Shown piece after piece: positions 27,515 through 36,583 of a stretch of DNA of 64,000 bases. The notes beneath the pieces are model-generated. The model made no database searches. It worked only from the letters and a program-made list of their open reading frames with translations, and was not told the origin of the DNA. Source of the stretch: Nostoc sp. 'Peltigera membranacea cyanobiont' N6 (GTDB lineage Bacteria > Cyanobacteriota > Cyanobacteriia > Cyanobacteriales > Nostocaceae); NCBI RefSeq assembly GCF_002949735.1, contig NZ_CP026681.1, positions 5,424,001-5,488,000 on the forward strand. Direction: 5' to 3'. Positions within the stretch are counted from its first letter, which is position 1, and every line of letters starts with the position of its first letter. The position numbers and the translations under genes are program-made.

Positions 27515-27803
27515 TCGGCGAACTCATTTGTTATTTCGGCGTACCCATTTGTTATTTCGGCGAACTCATTTGTTATTTCGGCGAACTCATTTGTTATTTC
27601 GGCGTACCCATTTGTTATTTCGGCGTACCCATTTGTTATTTCGGCGAACTCATTTGTTATTTCGGCATACCCATTTGTTATTTCGGCATACCCATTTGTT
27701 ATTTCGGCGTACCCATTTGTTATTTCGGCGAACTCATTTGTTATTTCGGCATACCCATTTGTTATTTCGGCATACCCATTTGTTATTTTGGCGTGTCCAT
27801 AAC
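27515..27803. repeat. 21-bp minisatellite, about 14 units
   Basis: Unit ATTTGTTATTTCGGCGTACCC, alternating with variants ending GAACTC or ATACCC. Because 21 is divisible by 3, both strands stay open: the minus frame reads EITNGYA/EITNEFA and the plus frame THLLFRR heptapeptides. No RBS or conserved flanking domain supports a gene, so I treat it as a repeat array. Confidence 0.85.
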
Positions 27804-27979
27804 GCACCCTACGAAACTACTAGAAGAGTTGAAACCTATACTGGTCATACTTGTGTGTACACCGTAACCTAAAAGGAGAGAGACTTTGAATTTTCCCCCT
27901 TCCTGCGTCGGGAAGGGGGTTAGGGGGTTAGGTTCTTCGTGGGCTTTTTCAGATGACCAAATAATTATGAATTATTCGG

Positions 27980-28855
27980 TCAATCCAAAGATTCCATTAA
28001 CTCAATACACTTGTGCATCTGCTGGCGCATGGTTTCCCGATCGGCATGAAACCTTCGCCCATGACCTGGTAGTACCCACTCAAAAGAGTAATTAGCCAAG
28101 TTACGCATCGATTTAGTCTGTTCTGACCAAGAATACCAGCAGAAACCGTGGAAGGCAGCTAGTTGTTGCAAGCTTTCTGACCAAGCCAGATGATCGCCTG
28201 TGAACAGAAATTTATTTTGATAAAGTAGAACAGTTTGCCCTTTGGTGTGACCGGGAACTGGGATAATTAATAAATCTGGAGTCAAGGTAAATGGTTCAGA
28301 ACCAGTTAGCTGTATTTCAACATTGCGAGTATCCGCAGTAATATCATCAGTATGAAGGATGCGATCGCACTGAAAATGCTCGGCAAACTTTTGATGATCT
28401 GCCACATCATCTTTATGAGTTAGGTACATATAACGAATTGGCCCCAGTTCTTCTAAACGCTTAACTAAAGGCGGCGTAAACCGGGGAGAATCTACCAAAA
28501 TGTTACCTTCTGGAAGTTGAATTAAATAGCTAGCAGCACCGTAAGATTTTTCAGAATGATAGCCGCAATGGTAAATATTTTCCGCTACTAATATTGGAAA
28601 CTGTTGTTGAGCATCTTTGATATCTTTTGGTTTCTCAACTGTACCAATAGAACTAGTAGGACAAGCTAAAAGTGCTTCAAGCGCTGCTAATCTTTCTGTA
28701 TCATTCGTTGGTTGATGATAAACTACCGACTGTTCATCAACACGAGAAAATACTTCAGGAGTCATCCAGCGACAGGTATCACAATCAATACAGGTAGTAT
28801 CTACATAAAAATCGCCGTTGACATTTTGGGAGCGACGCTGATTTAAATGAGCCAT
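27980..28855 (-). CDS. ferredoxin-domain MBL-fold metallo-hydrolase
   Basis: A 291-aa two-domain protein. Residues 20-70 form a single-cluster ferredoxin-like region with C22, C25, C28 and C65. Residues about 88-285 form a metallo-beta-lactamase fold with THKDDVADH (146-154), VPGHTKGQ, FTGDHLAW and LPGHGRRFH. The first metal motif departs from the usual HxHxDH. The architecture suggests a redox-linked hydrolase; substrate unknown. ATG 28855. Monocistronic. Confidence 0.85.
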   Translation of the reverse strand: MAHLNQRRSQNVNGDFYVDTTCIDCDTCRWMTPEVFSRVDEQSVVYHQPTNDTERLAALEALLACPTSSIGTVEKPKDIKDAQQQFPILVAENIYHCGYHSEKSYGAASYLIQLPEGNILVDSPRFTPPLVKRLEELGPIRYMYLTHKDDVADHQKFAEHFQCDRILHTDDITADTRNVEIQLTGSEPFTLTPDLLIIPVPGHTKGQTVLLYQNKFLFTGDHLAWSESLQQLAAFHGFCWYSWSEQTKSMRNLANYSFEWVLPGHGRRFHADRETMRQQMHKCIELMESLD

Positions 28856-29337
28856 ATTAATTAATCCTTTTGCTTCCAGCCGTCTACTGGAGAGCGATAA
28901 ACTCTATATCACTACGCTAGCAAAAGTGACTTGAGATTGTAGATGCCAGTAGAAGTAAATCTAGTTAAAAATAGAGAGTGGTGAAACTGAGTCAGCAGAA
29001 AATGGGAAAACTGAACATAGACTCTACCTGCTGATATATTTCCAAATATGCTTTACTGTTCTAATTCTAGTTGTTCAAATCCTTTTAACCTTGATGACAA
29101 TAAGCTGAAGTAGGATGGTTGCGTTTTAAAATGGGAAGACAGAAATTATTGTTTTTTATAGATTTATTTGAAGAAATGTCTCCTGTATGGTTTGATGACC
29201 CGATCTTCTCTATAAAAGCTCCAAAAGGTCATTTACCATGTTTTAGGATTACTGAGATGACATTAGTAGTGAGTTTGATTTTACTAAGATGTGAAGAGTG
29301 TGGGCTTTAAAATTTAGTATTTATAAAAAGATTCGCT
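28856..29337. other. intergenic region, no supported gene
   Basis: A 63-aa frame at 29119-29310 lacks a convincing start or RBS and has no recognisable domain. Nothing else was seen. Confidence 0.35.
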
Positions 29338-29523
29338 ATGACTGAAATTGTATTTCTCGTTGAAGATGATCCTGATGGTGGTTATACAGCAGTAGCTCTA
29401 ACGGAGTCAATTTTTACTCAGGCTGACGATATAGAAACACTAGAGGAAATGGTTCGTGATGCAGTTCACTGCCATTTTCCTAATGAACAACGCCGTTCCA
29501 AAATAATCTGGATACTGCTTTAA
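29338..29523 (+). pseudogene. HicB-like antitoxin-family protein, C-terminally altered
   Basis: A 61-aa frame begins with MTEIVFLVEDDPDGGYTA and continues through TLEEMVRDAVHCHF, which matches the small cyanobacterial HicB/DUF-type beta-alpha-beta fold. Family members usually end in a PKIIRLHFVREE-like strand; here the frame reads RSKIIWILL and stops. That suggests truncation or frameshift, though a functional short form is possible. No HicA-type toxin gene is adjacent. Confidence 0.55.
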
Positions 29524-29543
29524 AACTCTGCGTCCCTCTGCGT

Positions 29544-29810
29544 TCAACTCCGCGTTCCTTTGCGTTTTACTCCTCTTCCCAATATATAGACAATCTCGCC
29601 ATAAAGTATTGGTAGAGTATGACCCAAACGCAATCCTAGTACAATCCATCCTTCAAGAGTATCTTGCAAATCCTCCCGGCAAGCTTCTAGTGTTGCAGCG
29701 TTTGCCCACACACCTTGACATTCTAGAATTTCGCCATAGAAAGTTCCATCCTCAAGCAACTCATAAGTTGCTTTGTTGCTGTACGAATGTAATTTGTCAA
29801 CATTCAGCTT
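29544..29810 (-). pseudogene. HicB-family antitoxin remnant without a start codon
   Basis: The open frame contains KATYELLEDGTFYGEI, LEACREDLQDTLEGWI and LGLRLGHTLPI, a clear HicB-family signature. The frame opens after a stop with no ATG or GTG; only a TTG inside the first strand (29759) could start it. The C-terminus past LPI diverges into a basic tail. Both ends therefore look eroded. Convergent with the other HicB-like remnant. Confidence 0.6.
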
Positions 29811-29946
29811 TTAATCAATTTGGTTATAACTGAGATTTTATTTTTAATCGCAAATCCGCCAAACTGTAGTTATTATGTATATTTTTTAATTTCCAAAAAT
29901 GCGATCGCGCCCCTTTATCAAACGCGATCGCTAAATTTTCCATCCC

Positions 29947-30900
29947 CTAAGCTATAAAATGCAACTTATCGATCGCTGCATTAATTAGATTATGGGTAAC
30001 GGGAAGACTATCAACTACCATCCCCAGACACAACAGCATCATGTAGGAGATGGAAAAGAGAAACAACTCTTTAGCTACAGCGCGATCCTCTGGATTTTGC
30101 AACAACCGCCAAGATTTGTGGATAAATAATCCTCCCAGACTTACAGCGATCGCAGCATAAAGAATTCCACTCGCGCCCAAAGGATAAAACAATAGCACGG
30201 TTGCAACTACGGTTAGCAGTGTATAATTCCAAATCTGCCGTACTGTTGCTGCATCACCTTCAATCACAGGTAGCATTGGTATCCCAACCTTTGCGTAATC
30301 ATCCCGAATCATCAGAGCTAATGCCCAGAAATGGGGTGGTGTCCACAAAAAGACGATGCCAAAAATTAACCATGCTGACCAGCTTAATGTGCCTGTGACG
30401 GCAGCCCAACCCACTAATGCCGGAATTGCCCCAGCCGCCCCACCAACAACGATATTTTGGGTGGTGTGGCGTTTTAGCCAGTGAGTATAGACCAAAATAT
30501 AAAAGACGATGCCAGAGAAGGCTAGCGAGGCGGCTAACAAATTGGCAAATACTGCTAGTAATGTAAAGGAAAGCGTTGCGAGTGCGATCGCAAAAATTAG
30601 AGCATCGCGCGGCTGAACCTTACCGGATGGCATCGGACGATGGCGCGTCCGCTCCATGTCATAATCAATATCGCGATCGTAGATACAGTTAATTGTCTGG
30701 GCGCTTGCAGCAGCCAAAGTGCCACCAGTGAGAGTTACTAGCAACAGCAATGGATCGACTTCTCCCTTAGCAGCAATCCACATACTCCCAGCCGTGGTAA
30801 TCAAAAGCAACGGAATAATCCGAGGCTTTGTTAGCTGGTAATAACTTTGAACTACCTGGAAAAATGTTTGGTGGTGGCGAGAGACATTAGTCTCAATCAT
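29947..30900 (-). CDS. ctaB: heme O synthase (protoheme IX farnesyltransferase)
   Basis: Attaches a farnesyl group to heme B to give heme O, precursor of heme A for cytochrome oxidase. A 317-aa UbiA-family membrane protein with about nine TM segments and the prenyl-diphosphate/Mg motif NCIYDRDIDYDMERT, followed by RPMPSG. A second Asp-rich loop, MIRDDYAKVG, is present. It lies downstream of ctaA on the same strand and divergent from ctaCDE. Confidence 0.95.
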   Translation of the reverse strand: MIETNVSRHHQTFFQVVQSYYQLTKPRIIPLLLITTAGSMWIAAKGEVDPLLLLVTLTGGTLAAASAQTINCIYDRDIDYDMERTRHRPMPSGKVQPRDALIFAIALATLSFTLLAVFANLLAASLAFSGIVFYILVYTHWLKRHTTQNIVVGGAAGAIPALVGWAAVTGTLSWSAWLIFGIVFLWTPPHFWALALMIRDDYAKVGIPMLPVIEGDAATVRQIWNYTLLTVVATVLLFYPLGASGILYAAIAVSLGGLFIHKSWRLLQNPEDRAVAKELFLFSISYMMLLCLGMVVDSLPVTHNLINAAIDKLHFIA

Positions 30901-31103
30901 TTTGGCTCTGGTTCCTTATTTTTCAACAACTTATATACAGCCCATGCTCAAGCTGGCTCTTTCAGACAAACAAAAACACAGATTTTCTGCACCCGCGTAG
31001 GTCGCAATACTCGCCGTTGCGTCCTTCATCGTTTAGTGGGGAGTGGGGGGAGCCGGGGGAGAGAGAAGTATTAATTATTGCCCAATGCCCCATGCCCCAT
31101 TCC

Positions 31104-32063
31104 CTATTCAACACTGGCTAAACGCCCCGCTTCCGCTAACAGCACTCGTGAATCGGCACTAACTGAGTCACGTAGTGCAAGAACTGTGAAAGCCACCAAA
31201 GTACCCAGCAAAGCTGCTCCTATAGCTTGGTGAGAGACAGTGAGAGGCTCGACTTGGAGATGTAATTTGAAAGTGGCGAATCCCAACAAGATTTGTAATG
31301 TCAACAACCCACCAGCGATATTTGCCAGTCGCCGTAAGGCTGGATGTAGTGCTGGTGTCCGCCAACAGATAAATACCATTGCCAAGATTGCCACTGTTGG
31401 CGGCACCAAACCAGCAATATGGCTGTACATCACAGTACAAAGTTGAGAACCGCCTAAGCATTGGTGTAGCGCCCAGCGAGAGCCTACCAAAGCACCCAAG
31501 AGACTTTGCAGGTAAACCAGAACAGCAGCAGTTAAACCTACCCAAGGCAACTTACCAACGGTTCCAGTCCCCTGATAGGGGGTGAGTGCTGTGCCGATAA
31601 TCAGGAGGGTACTAAAAAATAACAGCGCCGTTCCTAAATGGGCGGTAACGATATCAAACCGCAACAGTTCGGTAACGGTGAGTCCTCCCAAGATGCCTTG
31701 GAAGACGATTAAAAACAGGGCGAATGTGGATGCCCAAGGTAGCCAAGAGGGTAAGAAACGACGATGCCACCAGGACAAACCGAAAAGTGCGATCGCGCTT
31801 AAACCTATTATTGCTGCATCCAATCTGTGAAACCACTCCAAAAACACTTGGAGATTCATTTGCTTGGCTGGCACAAGTTCGCCATAGCATAAGGGCCAGT
31901 CTGGGCAAGCAAGTCCAGCATTCATCACGCGGGTGGCACTGCCTATTGCCATCAAAATTAAGGTGGCTATGCATATTTTCCACACCAAGCGCCGAATCAT
32001 TTCCTTGGGCTTTTGCTGCTCAACTGCCGCTTCATTTTGTTGTTGTAGGACAAATTCGCTCAT
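31104..32063 (-). CDS. ctaA: heme A synthase (Cox15/CtaA)
   Basis: Oxidises the heme O methyl group to a formyl group, giving heme A. The 319-aa protein has about eight TM segments in two four-helix bundles with the heme-ligand His residues (EWFHRLDAA, VTAHLGTALL, SHIAGL, SHQAIGA) and the GLACPDWPLCYG loop. About 200 nt with a short G-rich repeat separates it from ctaB. Divergent from the small ORF and ctaCDE. Confidence 0.95.
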   Translation of the reverse strand: MSEFVLQQQNEAAVEQQKPKEMIRRLVWKICIATLILMAIGSATRVMNAGLACPDWPLCYGELVPAKQMNLQVFLEWFHRLDAAIIGLSAIALFGLSWWHRRFLPSWLPWASTFALFLIVFQGILGGLTVTELLRFDIVTAHLGTALLFFSTLLIIGTALTPYQGTGTVGKLPWVGLTAAVLVYLQSLLGALVGSRWALHQCLGGSQLCTVMYSHIAGLVPPTVAILAMVFICWRTPALHPALRRLANIAGGLLTLQILLGFATFKLHLQVEPLTVSHQAIGAALLGTLVAFTVLALRDSVSADSRVLLAEAGRLASVE

Positions 32064-32446
32064 GAAGGATACCTTCTGCCCGCTCTTGGTGGATCTCTTA
32101 AAATTTTCAATTTTCTTTTAGTGTCCCATCTTCACCCTAGCGTATAGGCTCAGGGTTTATAGATTAGCACTCACTTATACTTTGAATCACTTCAGGAAGG
32201 TTTTGCCTGAAGCTTTAGGTATTTTTCAAGATGTGAAAAATTGATCGATCGCAATTAATTTAAACATTCTAAATTTTTCCTTAAATTTTTCCACTGATTT
32301 CTATCTACTTTTGAAAGAAGGCAAAATGGCGCAGCATAAAGCCTGCGGTATAGCAACTCTTAGAGACCTAGGCGTAGCTTGCTTCTTTGCAGGAGTGCGC
32401 TTGGGGCGAGTCCGCGAGCATCGGCAGAGGGCAGAAGGAAATAATT
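32064..32446. promoter_or_regulatory. divergent ctaA / ctaC control region
   Basis: 383 nt between divergent oxidase operons. CTTCAGG (32190-32196) and CCTGAAG (32206-32212) form a hairpin. A GCGTAGCTTGCTTC dispersed repeat (32372-32385) lies near the small ORF. No regulator site could be named. Confidence 0.45.
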
Positions 32447-32662
32447 ATGAATGAAAAATTTAACTTTAGTTTTGGGTATAAAACCCAGTGCTTCAATCCC
32501 ACGCTTTTAACTGCATCAGGGTTACTTCTACTTCTTGCCTCCAATAGTCACCTTGTACCCAAAATTAGTAAAATAGTTAAAAAAATTAATAAAAATTTCA
32601 GACCTCTGGACTCTATACCTTCCAGCCTAGACTACCTTAGTAAGTGGGCAGCTTTAAGATAA
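32447..32662 (+). CDS. 71-aa single-pass membrane protein at the head of the cta operon
   Basis: Starts at an ATG preceded by AGAAGGAAATAATT, a good RBS, and stops 25 nt before the GTG of ctaC. Residues about 18-36 are hydrophobic, followed by a Lys-rich segment (KISKIVKKINKN). I chose this over a longer in-frame start at 32387 that lies within repeat-derived sequence. Not recognised. Its position suggests a small oxidase-associated or leader protein, but this is inference. Confidence 0.55.
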   Translation: MNEKFNFSFGYKTQCFNPTLLTASGLLLLLASNSHLVPKISKIVKKINKNFRPLDSIPSSLDYLSKWAALR

Positions 32663-32687
32663 CGTAGTAAATTCAATTAAGTAAGCC

Positions 32688-33776
32688 GTGAAGATTCCAA
32701 GTTCAATCTGGACATTACTCATTGGCATCGTGCTAACGCTAGCCAGCCTTTGGTACGGTCAAAATCACGGTCTGTTGCCAGCAGCAGCCACGGATGAAGC
32801 CGTCTTGGTGGATGGTCTGTTTAACGCGATGATGATCGTTTCTACAGGTATATTCCTGTTAGTCGAAGGTATTTTAATTTACTCTGCATTTAAATACCGT
32901 CGGCGTGCAGGTGACAATGAAGACGGCCCACCAGTTGAGGGCAATGTACCTCTAGAAATCCTCTGGACGGCGATCCCAGCAATTATCGTTATCGGTATTT
33001 CTGTTTACAGCTTTGATGTTTACAACGAAATCGGTGGCTTTGATCCCCATGCTATCCATGAAGCGCCGATCAATCAGGAGTCGATGAAAATGCCAGGGCA
33101 TGGAAGTGCTATGGCTGCAACTTTAAGCGATACTCCTGGCAGCAGCGAACCCAACCTCAATCAAGAAAAATCTGATGAGGCAATGCAAGATCCAGCAACG
33201 GCAAAAGTTCGTAATGCTGACCAAATTCCCCAACTGCGGAATGCCCCAGGTGTCGGTAGTGTTGCTCCAACAATTGGCGAAAGTCCTGATAGAGAAGGCA
33301 AACCAGCACAATTACAGGTCAACGTCACTGGTTTACAATACGCCTGGATTTTCACCTATCCTGAAACTGGTATAACTACAGGTGAAATGCACGTCCCCAT
33401 CGGGCGAGAAGTGGAAATCAATATGACAGCCAACGATGTCATCCATGCTTTTTGGGTGCCAGAGTTTCGCCTCAAACAAGATGCGATCCCCGGTAGGCAA
33501 AGCAATATTCGCTTCACCCCCAAAAAAGCAGGAGATTATGTCCTGATCTGTGCTGAACTTTGTGGCCCCTATCACGGTGCAATGAGAGCGCCAGTAGTTG
33601 TTGAGTCAGAAGAGGCATTTGACAAGTGGATGCAAGAACAGCTTGTTGCCAGCAAAGAAACATTAAATCAAGCCGTTGCTGTTAACCCAGCGAATTTATC
33701 CCCAAATGATTTTCTTGCTCCTTACACCAAGGACATGGGAATTAAACCAGAAATCCTCCATCAAGTTCACCATTAG
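32688..33776 (+). CDS. ctaC: cytochrome c oxidase subunit II
   Basis: Carries the binuclear CuA centre that accepts electrons from cytochrome c or plastocyanin. The 362-aa protein has two N-terminal TM segments (about 7-24 and 43-66) and a periplasmic/lumenal cupredoxin domain with H253, C288, C292, H296 and M299 (motif CAELCGPYHGAM). Between TM2 and the cupredoxin lies an insertion of about 85 residues (about 118-203) rich in Pro, Gly, Asn and Ser. Start GTG 32688. Confidence 0.95.
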   Translation: MKIPSSIWTLLIGIVLTLASLWYGQNHGLLPAAATDEAVLVDGLFNAMMIVSTGIFLLVEGILIYSAFKYRRRAGDNEDGPPVEGNVPLEILWTAIPAIIVIGISVYSFDVYNEIGGFDPHAIHEAPINQESMKMPGHGSAMAATLSDTPGSSEPNLNQEKSDEAMQDPATAKVRNADQIPQLRNAPGVGSVAPTIGESPDREGKPAQLQVNVTGLQYAWIFTYPETGITTGEMHVPIGREVEINMTANDVIHAFWVPEFRLKQDAIPGRQSNIRFTPKKAGDYVLICAELCGPYHGAMRAPVVVESEEAFDKWMQEQLVASKETLNQAVAVNPANLSPNDFLAPYTKDMGIKPEILHQVHH

Positions 33777-33794
33777 CTAATTATGTTATTTAGT

Positions 33795-33840
33795 CAAAAT
33801 CCAATGACTAATGACCAATGACTAATGACCAATGACTAAC
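33795..33840. repeat. STRR array (CCAATGA/CTAATGA)n
   Basis: Alternating ATGACCA and ATGACTA heptamers between ctaC and ctaD, ending just before the ctaD ATG. Confidence 0.85.
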
Positions 33841-33844
33841 AACT

Positions 33845-35581
33845 ATGACACAAGCTCAGTTGCAAGAAACTGCCAATATCCCTGCCCTTCTTGAGGAACC
33901 AGGGGTCAGAAAATGGCAAGACTTCTTTGGCTTTCAAACCGACCATAAGGTGATTGGGATTCAATACCTAGTCACTTCGTTTATTTTTTACTGCATTGGC
34001 GGCGTAATGGCTGACTTGGTTCGCACCGAACTGCGAACCCCAGAGGTAGATTTTGTCACCCCGGAAGTCTACAACAGTCTATTTACGCTGCACGCCACAA
34101 TCATGATTTTCTTGTGGATTGTGCCAGCCGGAGCAGGATTTGCTAACTATCTAATTCCCTTGATGATTGGGGCAAAAGATATGGCATTTCCTCGGCTGAA
34201 TGCTGTTGCCTTTTGGATGATTCCCCCTGCGGGTGTCTTGCTTATCGCCAGTTTAGTGGTAGGCGATGCACCAGATGCAGGTTGGACTTCCTACCCTCCC
34301 CTGAGTTTGGTAACAGGACAAGTGGGTGAGGGCATTTGGATTATGAGTGTCCTGCTGCTAGGTACGTCCTCAATTTTGGGGTCGATAAATTTTCTAGTAA
34401 CATTGATCAAGATGCGTATCCCCAGCATGGACATCCACAAAATGCCCTTGTTCTGTTGGGCGATGTTCGCTACTTCGTCACTGGTTTTAGTATCAACCCC
34501 AGTCTTAGCAGCAGGTCTGATTCTGCTTTCCTTTGACTTAATTGCCGGGACAACATTTTTTAACCCAACTGGCGGTGGCGACCCTGTAGTTTACCAGCAC
34601 ATGTTCTGGTTTTACTCCCATCCAGCCGTTTACATCATGATTTTGCCCTTCTTTGGGGCAATTTCAGAAATTATCCCCATTCATTCCCGCAAGCCGATTT
34701 TTGGCTATAAAGCGATCGCTTATTCATCTCTAGCCATCAGCTTTTTGGGGCTAATTGTTTGGGCGCACCACATGTTTACCAGTGGTATCCCCGGCTGGTT
34801 GCGGATGTTCTTTATGATCACCACCATGATCATCGCCGTACCCACAGGGATTAAAATATTTAGCTGGTTAGCAACCATGTGGGGTGGAAAAATCCGGCTT
34901 AACAGCGCCATGTTGTTCGCCATCGGCTTTGTCGGCACCTTTGTAATCGGCGGCATCAGTGGCGTAATGTTGGCAGCAGTGCCCTTTGATATTCACGTTC
35001 ACGACACCTATTTTGTAGTAGCCCACTTGCACTACGTCCTATTTGGTGGTAGCGTTCTAGGAATTTTTGCCGCCATTTACCACTGGTTCCCGAAAATGAC
35101 GGGACGGATGGTAAACGAATTTTGGGGTAAGGTTCACTTTGCCTTGACAATTGTTGGTTTAAACATGACCTTCTTACCCATGCACAAACTGGGTTTAATG
35201 GGCATGAATCGCCGGATCGCTCAATATGACCCCAAGTTCACCACATTGAACGAAATCTGCACCTATGGTTCTTACATACTGGCAATTTCGACATTTCCCT
35301 TCATCATCAATGCGATTTGGAGTTGGTTGTACGGCGAGAAAGCTGGTAATAATCCCTGGAGAGCATTGACCTTAGAGTGGATGACGACTTCACCACCTGC
35401 GATCGAGAATTTTGATCGAACCCCAGTGCTGGCTACAGGCCCCTACGACTACGGTTTGGAAAGGGCTAACGAAGGTGTACCCTTATCCGATCCCAATCCA
35501 ATCTTGTCTGGCGGGCCAAACTCAGTATTAAGAGCAGAACCCGATCCAGCCGTTGCTGCTAATCCCGAAGACCGCAAATAA
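33845..35581 (+). CDS. ctaD: cytochrome c oxidase subunit I
   Basis: Catalytic heme-copper subunit: low-spin heme A, heme a3 and CuB, reduces O2 and pumps protons. The 578-aa protein has 12 TM segments, a heme-ligand His in LHATIMIF, the cross-linked His-Tyr in YSHPAVYIMILP, CuB His-His in WAHHMF, and HVHDTYFVVAHLHYVL. The C-terminal about 60 residues are polar. Part of the ctaCDE operon. Confidence 0.97.
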   Translation: MTQAQLQETANIPALLEEPGVRKWQDFFGFQTDHKVIGIQYLVTSFIFYCIGGVMADLVRTELRTPEVDFVTPEVYNSLFTLHATIMIFLWIVPAGAGFANYLIPLMIGAKDMAFPRLNAVAFWMIPPAGVLLIASLVVGDAPDAGWTSYPPLSLVTGQVGEGIWIMSVLLLGTSSILGSINFLVTLIKMRIPSMDIHKMPLFCWAMFATSSLVLVSTPVLAAGLILLSFDLIAGTTFFNPTGGGDPVVYQHMFWFYSHPAVYIMILPFFGAISEIIPIHSRKPIFGYKAIAYSSLAISFLGLIVWAHHMFTSGIPGWLRMFFMITTMIIAVPTGIKIFSWLATMWGGKIRLNSAMLFAIGFVGTFVIGGISGVMLAAVPFDIHVHDTYFVVAHLHYVLFGGSVLGIFAAIYHWFPKMTGRMVNEFWGKVHFALTIVGLNMTFLPMHKLGLMGMNRRIAQYDPKFTTLNEICTYGSYILAISTFPFIINAIWSWLYGEKAGNNPWRALTLEWMTTSPPAIENFDRTPVLATGPYDYGLERANEGVPLSDPNPILSGGPNSVLRAEPDPAVAANPEDRK

Positions 35582-35584
35582 ACT

Positions 35585-35663
35585 GCGACTGGGGACTGGG
35601 GACTAGGAATTTCTTTCTCTCTGCTCCCCGCTCCCCTTGTCCCCTTGTCCCACTCCCCAATTT
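35585..35663. repeat. STRR-like G/C-rich heptamers between ctaD and ctaE
   Basis: GGGGACT units (35589-35610), then CCCCGCT/CCCCTTGT units. Degenerate. Confidence 0.65.
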
Positions 35664-35679
35664 ATCCTTTAAAAAATTC

Positions 35680-36306
35680 ATGCAAAGTCAAACTATTGAC
35701 CCAGCTAAAACCGAACTCAATCATCATCACGCGGCGGAAGCGTCCGTTGGCCATCATGAAGAACATCCAGACCATCGCCTGTTTGGGCTATATGTCTTCC
35801 TGATTGCTGAAGGGATGATTTTTATGGGGCTGTTCGGAGCTTACTTGGCTTTCCGTGCTACCTTACCTGTGTGGCCGCCAGCAGGGACTCCAGAATTAGA
35901 ACTATTGCTACCTGGAGTCAACACCATCAATCTAATTTCTAGTAGTTTTGTCATGCACAATGCTGATACTGCTATTAAAAAGAACGATCCGCGGGGTGCG
36001 CGAATCTGGTTAGCAATTACCGCTCTCATGGGCGCTACTTTCTTAGTGGGTCAAGTATATGAATATACCCATTTAGAATTTGGTTTAACTACCAATTTAT
36101 TTGCTAGTGCATTTTACGTTTTGACTGGTTTCCACGGATTGCACGTTACCATCGGCGTTTTGGCAATTGTTGCTGTGTTGTGGCGATCGCGCACTCCGGG
36201 TCACTACAGTAACGAAAAGCACTTTGGCATTGAAGCAGCCGAAATCTACTGGCACTTCGTTGACGTGATTTGGATTATTTTGTTCGGATTACTGTATCTA
36301 CTGTGA
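35680..36306 (+). CDS. ctaE: cytochrome c oxidase subunit III
   Basis: A 208-aa membrane subunit with five TM segments. Motifs include LIAEGMIFMGLFGAY, the TGFHGLHVTIG segment and the C-terminal EAAEIYWHFVDVIWI, typical of CoxC. It follows ctaD by 98 nt. It stabilises the oxidase and its proton pathways. A strong intrinsic terminator follows. Confidence 0.95.
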   Translation: MQSQTIDPAKTELNHHHAAEASVGHHEEHPDHRLFGLYVFLIAEGMIFMGLFGAYLAFRATLPVWPPAGTPELELLLPGVNTINLISSSFVMHNADTAIKKNDPRGARIWLAITALMGATFLVGQVYEYTHLEFGLTTNLFASAFYVLTGFHGLHVTIGVLAIVAVLWRSRTPGHYSNEKHFGIEAAEIYWHFVDVIWIILFGLLYLL

Positions 36307-36351
36307 GTATTAATTATTAGTTGTTTACTCCACGCGAACAACTTAAACATG

Positions 36352-36372
36352 CCCCCAGTAGGGGGCTTTTTT
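36352..36372 (+). terminator. ctaCDE intrinsic terminator
   Basis: GCCCCC-AGTA-GGGGGC stem followed by TTTTTT, about 45 nt after the ctaE stop. Confidence 0.9.
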
Positions 36373-36393
36373 AATGAACAGTAAATACAGTTC

Positions 36394-36583
36394 TAGGACT
36401 TACGTACTTTACAAAATAATCATTTTGTGTATAAACCTAAATAAGCCGTTTCAGGTTTTTATTAATCAATTCATTGATGGCAAATAGACCCGCGTCGTAG
36501 GGGCAATTCATGAATTGCCCCTACGACGAATATGGTTTTCAAATCATCTATACTTGGTCTTTTCTGTCAATCCGTAAGTCCTA
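36394..36583. mobile_element. MITE-like element with TAGGACTTACG terminal inverted repeats
   Basis: TAGGACTTACG (36394-36404) and CGTAAGTCCTA (36573-36583) bound a 190-bp non-coding segment. Its centre holds a perfect 36-bp palindrome at 36493-36528 (arm CGTCGTAGGGGCAATTCA). TAGGACTTAC ends are common on small elements in cyanobacteria. No transposase is encoded. Confidence 0.75.

Noticed and set aside
27515..27803. CRISPR array
   Set aside because: Units are contiguous 21-mers without spacers, and no cas genes are nearby. The same holds for 43785-43979.
27418..27872. Long repeat ORFs on both strands (EITNGYA and THLLFRR heptads)
   Set aside because: They arise from a 21-bp tandem repeat, start at non-ATG codons in flanking repeat text and have no RBS or domain.
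29119..29310. 63-aa plus-strand ORF
   Set aside because: No RBS, doubtful start and no recognisable domain.
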